Below are positions 6,246-13,254 of a stretch of 14,943 nucleotides of DNA, piece after piece; the stretch's first letter is position 1; each line of letters starts with the position of its first letter. Source of the DNA: JANMDR01 sp043760555 (GTDB lineage Bacteria; Pseudomonadota; Gammaproteobacteria; Burkholderiales; Usitatibacteraceae); the NCBI GenBank assembly GCA_043760555.1, contig JAYUOW010000127.1, forward strand, positions 1-14,943, read 5' to 3'. The notes under the pieces were generated by a model. It saw only the letters and a program-made list of their open reading frames with translations. It ran no database searches and was not told where the DNA came from. Position numbers and translations under genes: made by a program.

Positions 6246-7856
6246 TTAGACGGCTTTATATCGTGATGTTATCGGATAACGCCAGTCTTTACCAAAACTT
6301 CTGCGCGTAATTTTTACGCCTACCGGGCTTTGACGGCGCTTGTATTCGTTTATTTGAATTAGACGCGTCACCCGCGTTACGTCGGCCGCGCTAAAGCCTT
6401 TGGCAACGATGGCTGCTGGCGACACGTCTTGCTCCATAAATAGCTCGACTATTTGGTCCAATATGGCGTAATCGGGCAGCGAATCTTGGTCTTTTTGATC
6501 AGCCCTCAATTCAGCACTTGGCGGGCGGGTAATCACCCGCTCAGGAATCACACGGCTTACCGTATTGCGATAATGGCACAGCCGATACACCAGCGTTTTC
6601 GCCACGTCTTTAAGCACCGCAAAGCCACCCGCCATGTCGCCATAAAGGGTGCTGTAGCCCACCGCCATCTCACTTTTGTTGCCGGTGGTCACCACAATTT
6701 TACCGAACTTATTGGATAGCGCCATGAGCATCGTGCCACGCACACGCGCTTGAATATTTTCTTCTGCCGTATCGGGCGCACGCCCTGCAAAACTGGGCGC
6801 TAACGCTGTTTTAAAGGCTTCAAACATCGGTGCAATACCTATCTCATCGTACTTAACGCCTTGTATAACGGCCATCTCGCGCGAATCGTCTAGCGATATT
6901 TGCGCGGTAAATTCAGACTGCATCATCACGCAATGCACGCGGTCGGCACCCAAGGCATCCACGGCTAAAGCCAAGGTAAGCGCTGAATCCACCCCCCCTG
7001 ATAAGCCCAACAATACACCCGGAAATCCATTTTTATTTACGTAATCGCGCAACGCAACGACCAACGCTTGATACACGCTGGCCTCAACTGAAGGTGTAGT
7101 GTGCACCTCGCCTTTAAACGCACCATTCACGTAATCAACCAGCCCTAAAGCTTCCGTAAACTCACCTTCTTGATAGCCCACGCTGCCGTCTTTATTGATG
7201 GCAAACGATGCGCCGTCAAACACCAATTCATCTTGCCCGCCGCTCCAGTGCGCATACAAAATTGGCACACCACTCTCTGCCACACGACTACGCACCACGT
7301 CATAGCGAGTAGCTAATTTTTTAAAATCATAAGGCGATGCGTTGGGCACCACCAACATTTGGGCACCTGCGGCTACGGCTGCGGCCACAGGCTCGGCATA
7401 CCAAATATCTTCGCAAATTAGCACACCGATTTTTACGCCCTGGTGGGTGAACACGCACGGTGTACTGCCCGTTGCAAAATAGCGCGCTTCATCGAACACT
7501 TGATAATTTGGCAAACGCTGCTTGTGATAACTGATCGTTACTGCATTATTTTCAACCAAGCTAGCCGCATTAAAAAGCTGCCCAGCCACGGCCTGCGGAT
7601 GCCCTATTATCGCGGCAATTGGCGGCATTGCATTGGTAAAGGCCGTTAATGCGACTTCTGCAGCCTGTATAAAATCAGGCCGAAACAATAAATCTTCCGG
7701 CGGATAGCCACACAAACATAATTCGGGAAACACAATCAAGGTGGCACCTGCCGCGTACGCACGGGTGGCGTAGTCGAGCATTTGCGTGACGTTACCTGCA
7801 AAATCACCCATGATGGGATTCATTTGCGCCACTGCAATTTTTAGAGCTTGCGTCAT
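6246..7856 (-). CDS. nadE: Glutamine-dependent NAD(+) synthetase
   Basis: This enzyme amidates nicotinic acid adenine dinucleotide to NAD, using ammonia released from glutamine by its own N-terminal domain. I start at the ATG at 7856 (536 residues): AGAGG stands 5 nt upstream, and the longer frame to 7883 would overlap the previous gene. The N-terminal nitrilase-like glutaminase domain (about 1-250) shows the catalytic triad Glu45 (FPELCLCGYPPEDLL), Lys112 (YHKQRLPNY) and Cys148 (LICEDIWY). The C-terminal synthetase domain (about 265-536) has the ATP pyrophosphatase P-loop LSGGVDS (285-291) and the TTGNKSE block (390-396). It follows the slipin gene after 13 nt and precedes glnB by 38 nt, so all three are probably one operon. 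Confidence 0.95.
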   Translation of the reverse strand: MTQALKIAVAQMNPIMGDFAGNVTQMLDYATRAYAAGATLIVFPELCLCGYPPEDLLFRPDFIQAAEVALTAFTNAMPPIAAIIGHPQAVAGQLFNAASLVENNAVTISYHKQRLPNYQVFDEARYFATGSTPCVFTHQGVKIGVLICEDIWYAEPVAAAVAAGAQMLVVPNASPYDFKKLATRYDVVRSRVAESGVPILYAHWSGGQDELVFDGASFAINKDGSVGYQEGEFTEALGLVDYVNGAFKGEVHTTPSVEASVYQALVVALRDYVNKNGFPGVLLGLSGGVDSALTLALAVDALGADRVHCVMMQSEFTAQISLDDSREMAVIQGVKYDEIGIAPMFEAFKTALAPSFAGRAPDTAEENIQARVRGTMLMALSNKFGKIVVTTGNKSEMAVGYSTLYGDMAGGFAVLKDVAKTLVYRLCHYRNTVSRVIPERVITRPPSAELRADQKDQDSLPDYAILDQIVELFMEQDVSPAAIVAKGFSAADVTRVTRLIQINEYKRRQSPVGVKITRRSFGKDWRYPITSRYKAV

Positions 7857-7869
7857 CAATACCTCTTCG

Positions 7870-9405
7870 TTATTTATCGGCACCAGTTTTGAAAGATGCT
7901 ACCTGCTTAAGCAAGCTTTCAATGCCGCCAAACACGCTAATGCGGTCAATTTTTTCAGTAATTTTTTCTAGCGTTTCAAGCTCTTTTAAGCGCAGCGCAA
8001 CTGGATTATCTTCCATCACTTTTGATGTGTTCATTAGCGATCGGGTTGCCGCTGTTTCTTCGCGACGCCTAATTACATTGGCTTGCGCGGCTTTTTCAGC
8101 TTCTACTACTTTGCCTAAAATGGCTTTAATTTCACCAGGCAAAATTAAGTCCTTAATGCCCAAGCTCACCATTTCAATGCCCTGCACTAATGCTTTTTGA
8201 TGCATGTAACTTAATATTTGCTCGTCCGTGCCGTTCTTATTTTCTAGCAAGCCATCGAGCGTTTTACTACCGATTGCGGCGCGCAGGGCAAACTGAATTT
8301 CTTTATAAATGAAGTCTTTATAATCATTCAATCCGGACACCATCAACTGCGCGTTAATAATTTTATAGCCCGCCGTTACGTTCACCCGCACCGGCACTTT
8401 ATCTTGCGTTAAAATTTCTTGGCCGGTAATTTCTATCATCGTCAATCTACCGTCAAGCTGCGTGAGCGACAAGCGCTTACCCGCGTGCCAATAGGCATAA
8501 AAGCCGGGCGACAATTGGCGCTCAAACATGCCATCAAGCTGCAGCAAACCTACATGATCGGGTGGCACTTCATAGCTCGTTACAAATGGCGTGAGCAGCT
8601 TTGCAACCGTAGGGCTTGCGCGCAAGGCCGCCACAATGTGCGGCTCTACAGCCATAAGTGATTGCTGCAAGGAGATTAATTCTGGATTAAGTGTCGTGCT
8701 GGCTAACGCTTCCACAGCGGACGCTGAAACATGCACCAACTCGTTTTGATCCCACCACACACAGAGCTGATTGTCGGCCGTGTTGATCGGCAATAAATAG
8801 TCAGCCAAAGCCGCACTTGGGCTGGCAAGTATGGTGCGCACAATGTCTTTATTTTCAATTACCTGTGCATTGCGCATTAGCACTAATTTCGTCTTGGGAT
8901 ACACCTCAAAATAAGCGTGCTTGCCGGGAAGTAAAAAATCACTAAACACATCATCTACAAACAACAGCGCAAAGCTGCCTGCGGCCACGCTCACCTGCTT
9001 GATATTCAAGCTGGAAACGCCCACCGGGAGCTTCGCTACCCATTCTGGCGGCACCCGAAAATTGTCCGCCAACTTTGTGCGCATTAGTGGCTGTGATAAG
9101 CCCTTTTTCCAAAACGCTTGCAAGGTATTTGGCGGCACAAAATGCACGCTTTGGCCGCTACAGGCAAGCGCTACTTCATCCACACCGGTACGCACAATTT
9201 CAAGGTGTGGTGCTAACGCAGTAGCGGCGCTTTTAGCCAGCCATTCAAGATCGGCAATTTGAGCGGGAAAATCGGTCAGGCTGTGTACTTCAACCTTGGG
9301 CGCAAAGGGTAAAAAATGACTGCCTGTTTCGATGACCTTATTAAAGCCAGTTTTACTAAAAACGAGCGCAATTTGCGAGTCTTGTAGATTTATTGTTCCG
9401 AACAT
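7870..9405 (-). CDS. Slipin-type SPFH/band-7 domain protein with three N-terminal repeat modules
   Basis: SPFH proteins such as slipins and stomatins assemble into rings or scaffolds at membranes. This 511-residue member has an SPFH domain from about residue 320, marked by ILTQDKVPVRVNVTAGYKI (331-349) and DLILPGEIKAIL (419-430). A charged, probably coiled-coil stretch follows (434-456, EAEKAAQ to RRREETAATR). Before it are three related segments: residues about 4-40, 133-177 and 276-318. Each has the pattern V/I-x-L-(L/V)-F/Q near a small hydrophobic strand, a turn with (D)xxF or GxF, then L-x-PG or a degenerate ETG, and a hydrophobic strand. Only the third leads into the SPFH domain. No clear N-terminal transmembrane helix is visible. 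AGGGAAG stands before the ATG at 9405. Its role next to nadE and glnB is unknown. Confidence 0.82.
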   Translation of the reverse strand: MFGTINLQDSQIALVFSKTGFNKVIETGSHFLPFAPKVEVHSLTDFPAQIADLEWLAKSAATALAPHLEIVRTGVDEVALACSGQSVHFVPPNTLQAFWKKGLSQPLMRTKLADNFRVPPEWVAKLPVGVSSLNIKQVSVAAGSFALLFVDDVFSDFLLPGKHAYFEVYPKTKLVLMRNAQVIENKDIVRTILASPSAALADYLLPINTADNQLCVWWDQNELVHVSASAVEALASTTLNPELISLQQSLMAVEPHIVAALRASPTVAKLLTPFVTSYEVPPDHVGLLQLDGMFERQLSPGFYAYWHAGKRLSLTQLDGRLTMIEITGQEILTQDKVPVRVNVTAGYKIINAQLMVSGLNDYKDFIYKEIQFALRAAIGSKTLDGLLENKNGTDEQILSYMHQKALVQGIEMVSLGIKDLILPGEIKAILGKVVEAEKAAQANVIRRREETAATRSLMNTSKVMEDNPVALRLKELETLEKITEKIDRISVFGGIESLLKQVASFKTGADK

Positions 9406-9685
9406 GTTCTTCCCTAAAAATTAAAAGCCCTCAAAACGCCTTCCCCGCTAAATGGCGGATGGCGGGCTTGCAGCAGCGTTACAGTTTTGCCCTAATTACG
9501 CACAATATTGAAAACAAATTTAGGGCGCAAATTCGTTTTGAACACTGCTAAATAGTTTAGGTTAAAACCCAAAGCTGCCACTAAAAAACCTTGCCATGCA
9601 AAGCCAAATAACGTTGTTCGTTAATATAAGATTTCGCAGCGCTGAAACCTAAAACCACCAAACAGGAAATTGGCATTTTGAGGGG

Positions 9686-9721
9686 TACTACAGGAGTTAC
9701 TACCAGTTTTACTACGGAGCG
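9686..9721. repeat. Three direct TACTAC iterons with a 12-bp period
   Basis: TACTAC occurs at 9686, 9698 and 9710, exactly 12 bp apart; copies one and three continue as AGGAG and GGAG. The period is a little over one helical turn. Such short iterons can be regulator binding sites, but no cognate protein is evident. Confidence 0.5.
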
Positions 9722-9740
9722 GATCATCAATCCGCATTTT
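9719..9740. other. Small hairpin followed by T4
   Basis: GCGGAT (9719-9724) and ATCCGC (9730-9735) form a perfect 6-bp stem with a 5-nt loop, then ATTTT on the plus strand. It is a weak terminator-like or operator-like structure directly after the TACTAC iterons; no gene ends nearby on the plus strand. Confidence 0.35.
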
Positions 9741-9933
9741 GCGATTATGCTGCGTAATTAAGGACTCGAACCTTAAAACCATTAAAAGGCGCGGTACACA
9801 AACAAAATACGTTTTTGCTGTGCCAGGTTGAATTCACGAATCAACACCGCTGCATCCAGTTAATTAAAGTTTCCACCATGGAAACGCAAGTGAAGTATAG
9901 CGTAGCTACCCTGCTCGTGATAACTTAGCACCC

Positions 9934-11133
9934 ATGCAAAAATACGAAATTATGGTACGCGAATCGCTTAAAGATATTGCCCCTGCCCAATGGAACGCCC
10001 TCACCCACAATAACCCCACATTAAGCTACGCATGGCTGCACGCGCTGCACGAAAGCGGTAGCGCCTGCGCCGATACCGGCTGGCTACCGCAATATTTAAC
10101 CATCCACGACGGCGACACCTTGGTAGGTGCCATGCCGCTCTACATGAAAGGCCACAGCTACGGCGAATATGTGTTTGATTGGGCATGGGCAGATGCGTAT
10201 GCGCGAACCGGGCGCGACTATTACCCAAAGCTGCTTAGCGCAGTCCCCTTCACGCCTTGCACAGGTGCGCGTGCGCTGGCAGCAAGCCCTGAAATTGAAG
10301 CCTTGCTCATTGAGGCCGCCCTACAAATCGCCAAGCAAAGTAAGGTTTCATCGCTGCATATTTTGTTCGCGCCCGATACACAACAAGCCAAATTTGTAGA
10401 GGCTGGTCTGCTTACCCGGACAGCTGTGCAATTTCATTGGCGCAATGCAGGCTATGCTAATTTTGATGCGCTGTTGGCGACATTTAGCAAAGACAAACGC
10501 AAAAAAATCAAACAAGAACGCCGCAAAGTGGCAGACGCTGGCATTACGCTGCGACGCGTCGTTGGAACCGAAATTTCGGAAGCAGATTGGGACTTTTTTG
10601 TAGCTTGCTATAACCGCACCTATCGCGAACACCGATCCACGCCATACTTAAACCGCGAATTCTTCCGCATGATCGCGCGCGACATGGGTGACAACTGTTT
10701 GCTGGTGATAGCGGAGAAAGAAAACGCTTCGAGAAGCCCTAATATAGGGCATCTTGGGGCTGACCTAGAGTCACAGCCGATGGTTCGTGTGGCATGTGCA
10801 TTCAATTTATTCAATGAAGATGCACTTTATGGCCGCTATTGGGGCTGCACCGAATTTAATTCCGGCCTGCATTTTGAAACCTGTTACTACCAAGCACTAG
10901 AGTTTTGTATAGAGCGCGGCATCAATTTATTTGAAGGCGGCGCGCAAGGCGAGCATAAACTCGCACGCGGCTTCACGCCCGTAAAATGCAACTCCGCCCA
11001 CTGGATAGCCGACCCACAACTCCGCAAAGCCATCGCGCATTTTCTAACGCAAGAAAGTACGTCGCTAGATAATTACGTGGACGAGCTGGCAGAACATCAG
11101 CCGTATAAACAACAAAGCACGCTATCTCTGTAG
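9934..11133 (+). CDS. COG3146/DUF482 (FemAB/GNAT-like) predicted N-acyltransferase with an internal insertion
   Basis: The 399-residue protein matches the DUF482 family, often labelled GNAT or peptidoglycan-biosynthesis related; the substrate of the family is not established. Conserved blocks are GTLV-like GDTLVGAMPLYMKGHSYGEYVFD (60-82), YYPKLLSAVPFTP (96-108), KDKRKKIKQERRKV (187-199), ALYGRYWG (297-304), HFETCYYQ (313-320) and FEGGAQGEHKLARGF (333-347). Between LLVIAEKE (256-263) and VRVACAFNLF (284-293) there are about 20 residues, roughly 264-283, that family members normally lack; here the DNA forms the palindrome at 10731-10755. The reading frame is kept, so the protein may still fold with a surface loop. 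The ATG at 9934 has no clear Shine-Dalgarno. The stop codon lies inside the terminal repeat of the REP element at 11128-11235. Confidence 0.85.
   Translation: MQKYEIMVRESLKDIAPAQWNALTHNNPTLSYAWLHALHESGSACADTGWLPQYLTIHDGDTLVGAMPLYMKGHSYGEYVFDWAWADAYARTGRDYYPKLLSAVPFTPCTGARALAASPEIEALLIEAALQIAKQSKVSSLHILFAPDTQQAKFVEAGLLTRTAVQFHWRNAGYANFDALLATFSKDKRKKIKQERRKVADAGITLRRVVGTEISEADWDFFVACYNRTYREHRSTPYLNREFFRMIARDMGDNCLLVIAEKENASRSPNIGHLGADLESQPMVRVACAFNLFNEDALYGRYWGCTEFNSGLHFETCYYQALEFCIERGINLFEGGAQGEHKLARGFTPVKCNSAHWIADPQLRKAIAHFLTQESTSLDNYVDELAEHQPYKQQSTLSL
10731..10755. repeat. Palindromic element, copy B, inside the acyltransferase gene
   Basis: GAGAAGCCCTA (10731-10741) and TAGGGCATCTT (10745-10755) form an 11-bp stem with one mismatch and one G-T pair around a 3-nt loop. 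On the minus strand it contains AAGATGCCCTATATTAGGGC, sharing the AAGATGCCCT core with copies A and C. In the plus frame it encodes SRSPNIGHL, within residues that look inserted relative to the family. This points to insertion of a mobile palindrome in frame. Confidence 0.6.
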
Positions 11134-11235
11134 GGGCGTGTTGCACACGCCCTCGTTGCGCTGGCACCGTTTCTCCCAATTCGCCTCCCATGTCGCATGA
11201 TTCACCGTTTGGGCGCATGCAATGCGCCCCTACAG
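11128..11235. repeat. Paired REP (BIME-like) element with GTAG tetranucleotides
   Basis: The 108-bp element begins CTGTAGGGGCG (11128-11138) and ends with its exact inverted copy CGCCCCTACAG (11225-11235). Each end folds into a hairpin: GGGCGTG-TTGCA-CACGCCC (11134-11152) and GGGCGCA-TGCAA-TGCGCCC (11211-11229). GTAG directly flanks each stem on the outer side, in inverted orientation, which is the hallmark of REP sequences handled by RAYT (TnpA-REP) transposases. The acyltransferase stop TAG (11131-11133) lies in the left end. No RAYT gene is in the window. The element may also act as a transcript end between converging genes. Confidence 0.75.
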
Positions 11236-11293
11236 ACGGCGCAGCGTTATCGTTACGTTATCGATTTTCTATCACCAGTCGAGCTACCAACCC

Positions 11294-12070
11294 CTACCCC
11301 AACTCGTTTAAGTAAGAATAACTTTCCGTCCGACAAATCCCACGACGCCATTCCACCGGCTTATCGTCATACGTATACGCCACGCGGTCTACGCACAGCA
11401 GCGGCGTGCCCTCAAGCACGCGCAAATGCGTGGCAGCCAGCGCATCAGCCGCCACCGCCCGCAAGCGCTCCTCAGCCCGTATCATGCGCACGCCAAACGT
11501 GGTTTCAAAAAAACTATAAACGGAACCCTTAGATTCCTCAATTTTTTCCAGCGTCAGATTCGGAAAAAGCACAGACGATAAAATAATTTCATCCAAAATA
11601 ATAGGCTCGCCATTGAAACTCAACAGCCTAGAGATCACCTGCACCGGTGCCCCAGCCTTTAAATCCAACGCTTTTGCCACCTGAGCATTCGCCTTGCCGC
11701 GTTTTACTTCTAAAAACACGCTCTGCGGTGGAAAGCGTTCACCCGCATCAGGCTCCAGCCGCAAAAAGCGATATTGATATTTAGGCTCGGTGTGTGTCGC
11801 CACAAACGTGCCCTTCCCCTGACGACGCACCACAATATTTTCGGCAGCCAAGGCGTCTATGGCCTTGCGCACGGTGCCTTGGCTTACCTGATAGCGCGCG
11901 GCCAATTCCATTTCTGAAGGAATCGCCTCACCTGGCTTCCATTCCAGCGAAATTAAGCTTTGGGTGAGTAATAATTTTATTTGCTCATACAAAGGCTGAA
12001 AGCTTGGGCCTGTGGGCTTTGCGGTTAAGCCAGAAGGCTGCATACTTGGTTCGATGAAGTTAGACGCCAT
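11294..12070 (-). CDS. GntR-family transcriptional regulator, HutC/UTRA subfamily
   Basis: This is a ligand-responsive DNA-binding repressor or activator. I take the ATG at 12070 (258 residues); a TTG five codons further upstream is possible, and no strong Shine-Dalgarno distinguishes them. The N-terminal winged helix (about 25-92) shows PLYEQIKLLL, the WKPGEAIPSEMELAARYQVSQ stretch with helix 2, TVRKAIDAL (recognition helix) and the wing VVRRQGKGTFV. Residues about 100-250 form a UTRA domain: AGAPVQVISRLLSFNGEPI (139-157), IILDEI (157-162), and the closing VEWRRGICR. UTRA domains bind small metabolites such as histidine-pathway intermediates, sugars or fatty acids; the ligand here is unknown. 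The gene diverges from the BASS-TauE transporter pair, so that pair is the obvious candidate target. Confidence 0.9.
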   Translation of the reverse strand: MASNFIEPSMQPSGLTAKPTGPSFQPLYEQIKLLLTQSLISLEWKPGEAIPSEMELAARYQVSQGTVRKAIDALAAENIVVRRQGKGTFVATHTEPKYQYRFLRLEPDAGERFPPQSVFLEVKRGKANAQVAKALDLKAGAPVQVISRLLSFNGEPIILDEIILSSVLFPNLTLEKIEESKGSVYSFFETTFGVRMIRAEERLRAVAADALAATHLRVLEGTPLLCVDRVAYTYDDKPVEWRRGICRTESYSYLNELG

Positions 12071-12381
12071 TATTGCACCGCACAAAATGATGAGTTTAGA
12101 TAAATATTACTCTAACATAGCAAGTCATATGTTTTATATAAGACCTGAAACTTTGCGCATTCACAGGGAGCATTACAGATACGTTGAAGATACCTTGAAG
12201 ATGCCCTTTATACGGGCTGCTTCAAGCATTTGGCTACACAAATATCCCTCTATAAGATTCACAAAGACCACAAATCGCGCTAGCGAATCCGGCGTCGTTG
12301 GAAATACTGCTAAATTTCGCATCCGAACGCCACAGTCCCGCGGGCTACAGACATAAAACACATTTTAGAAAACTAAACCTT
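12071..12381. other. Divergent control region between the GntR gene and the transporter pair
   Basis: These 311 bp must contain the start signals of both flanking genes. The GntR-proximal part (about 12080-12150) is AT-rich (TTATATAAGACC, CTAACATAG) and could hold promoters in either direction, but no hexamer pair is convincing. The middle carries palindromic copy C. I see no protein gene. Confidence 0.5.
12194..12226. repeat. Palindromic element, copy C (AAGATGCCCT family)
   Basis: CTTGAAG (12194-12200) and CTTCAAG (12220-12226) form a perfect 7-bp outer stem. A 2x2 internal mismatch follows, then the inner pairs GCCC (12203-12206) with GGGC (12214-12217) and a 7-nt loop. The core AAGATGCCCT is shared with copies A and B. 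Here it lies in non-coding DNA between divergent genes, which would be the neutral form of the element. Confidence 0.6.
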
Positions 12382-13254
12382 ATGCAAGGCGACATACTCT
12401 CAACCGTCCTCCTGCCACTCATGCTGTGCTTCATCATGTTTGCTTTGGGCATGGGGCTGGCGGTAGCAGATTTTAAGCGCGTGCTTGCAGAGCCACGCGC
12501 ATTTGTAATCGGCTTTTTTTGCCACTTTATCGTGTTGCCTGCCACGTGTTTTGCGCTAGTAAAATTAGCCAATTTGCCGCCAGAACTAGCAGTGGGCTTT
12601 ATGATTATTGCCGCCTGCCCCACGGGCACAACGTCTAATTTACTGACCTTTTTAGCGCGCGGCGATGTGGCGCTGGCTGTGAGCTTTACCGCTGTGGCGA
12701 GTGTGGTGACGATTGTGAGCTTGCCGCTTATTACCAGCTTTGCGTTAAGCCATTTTATGGGTGCTAACCAAACCATCGCCATGCCAGTAGGCTTAATGAT
12801 GGGGCAAGTGTTTTTAATTGTTGGGCTACCCGTTATGATCGGCATGGCATTTCGCGCGTGGAAACCCGCGACGGCAATGCGCATTGAAAAAATTGCCACC
12901 AAAATTGCATCCGCACTTTTTGTATTGATTGTGGTGGCGGCGCTAATTAAAAACTGGACGCTATTTACAAGTACCTTGCCGCAATTGGCACCGCTAGTCG
13001 TAGCCCTTAATATGAGTATGTTGGCCGTGGGCTATGGGCTATCACGCTTGGCAAAACTAAAGCGTCAACAAGCGGTAACAGTCGCAATAGAAACCGCCAT
13101 ACAAAACGCCACCTTAGCCATTTTAATTGGCAGCACCATGCTTAAAAATGACCGATTAGCCCTACCAGCGGTCGTCTACGGGGTGTTGATGTATGCGGGC
13201 GGTTTGCTATTTGTGTACTGGATACGGCGCGGTGATGCAAAGCGTGCGCGGTAA
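12382..13254 (+). CDS. BASS (bile acid:sodium symporter)-family transporter
   Basis: This is an inner-membrane secondary transporter of the BASS/SBF family, which couples uptake of organic anions to sodium. I start at the ATG at 12382 because the family begins directly with a hydrophobic helix (LLPLMLCFIMFALGMGLA); the reading frame is open to 12298 but the extra 28 residues are not family-like. The 290-residue protein has roughly nine to ten hydrophobic segments. Two conserved crossover regions bind sodium in known members: AACPTGTTSNLLTFLARGD (about 73-91), corresponding to the usual C-P-x-G-x-x-S-N, and the E-T-A-I-Q-N motif (about 236-241). No Shine-Dalgarno is obvious. The stop shares one base with the next start (TAATG), so expression with the TauE gene is likely coupled. 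The substrate cannot be read from sequence. Confidence 0.87.
   Translation: MQGDILSTVLLPLMLCFIMFALGMGLAVADFKRVLAEPRAFVIGFFCHFIVLPATCFALVKLANLPPELAVGFMIIAACPTGTTSNLLTFLARGDVALAVSFTAVASVVTIVSLPLITSFALSHFMGANQTIAMPVGLMMGQVFLIVGLPVMIGMAFRAWKPATAMRIEKIATKIASALFVLIVVAALIKNWTLFTSTLPQLAPLVVALNMSMLAVGYGLSRLAKLKRQQAVTVAIETAIQNATLAILIGSTMLKNDRLALPAVVYGVLMYAGGLLFVYWIRRGDAKRAR

Larger units (their letters stand above)
9406..9933. other. Long intergenic region between divergent genes
   Basis: This 528-bp stretch separates the minus-strand slipin operon from the plus-strand acyltransferase and must carry promoters for both. All ATG-initiated frames I read are under 20 codons. Visible structure: an imperfect hairpin AAGCCC (9425-9430) with GGGCTT (9464-9469); a 12-bp-period TACTAC repeat (9686-9715); a hairpin GCGGAT-5-ATCCGC (9719-9735); TTAAGG-7-CCTTAA (9758-9776), whose loop resembles a tRNA T-arm; and GTTTCC-5-GGAAAC (9869-9885). 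A short minus-strand open stretch near 9783-9855 reads plausibly as protein (…LIREFNLAQQKRILFVYRAF-stop) but has no start, so it could be a gene remnant. I cannot assign a confident promoter. Confidence 0.6.

Noticed and set aside
9490..9763. Inverted CCTAATTACGCA / TGCGTAATTAAGG, 12 of 13 bases, 250 bp apart, as ends of a small transposable element.
   Set aside because: No target-site duplication flanks the ends, nothing inside resembles an element, and such AT-rich 12-mers can occur by chance.
9755..9867. tRNA- or tmRNA-like signal on the minus strand: GGTTCGAGTCC as a T-arm, with TAATTAA sequences 113 nt apart that could pair as an acceptor stem.
   Set aside because: The span is too long for a tRNA, the putative acceptor is purely A/T, no proper D or anticodon arm can be drawn, and the hairpin is explained as a simple TTAAGG-7-CCTTAA palindrome.
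12298..12381. Longer N-terminus for the BASS transporter (28 extra residues).
   Set aside because: The extra residues are basic and polar, unlike the family start, and the first helix begins right after the ATG at 12382.
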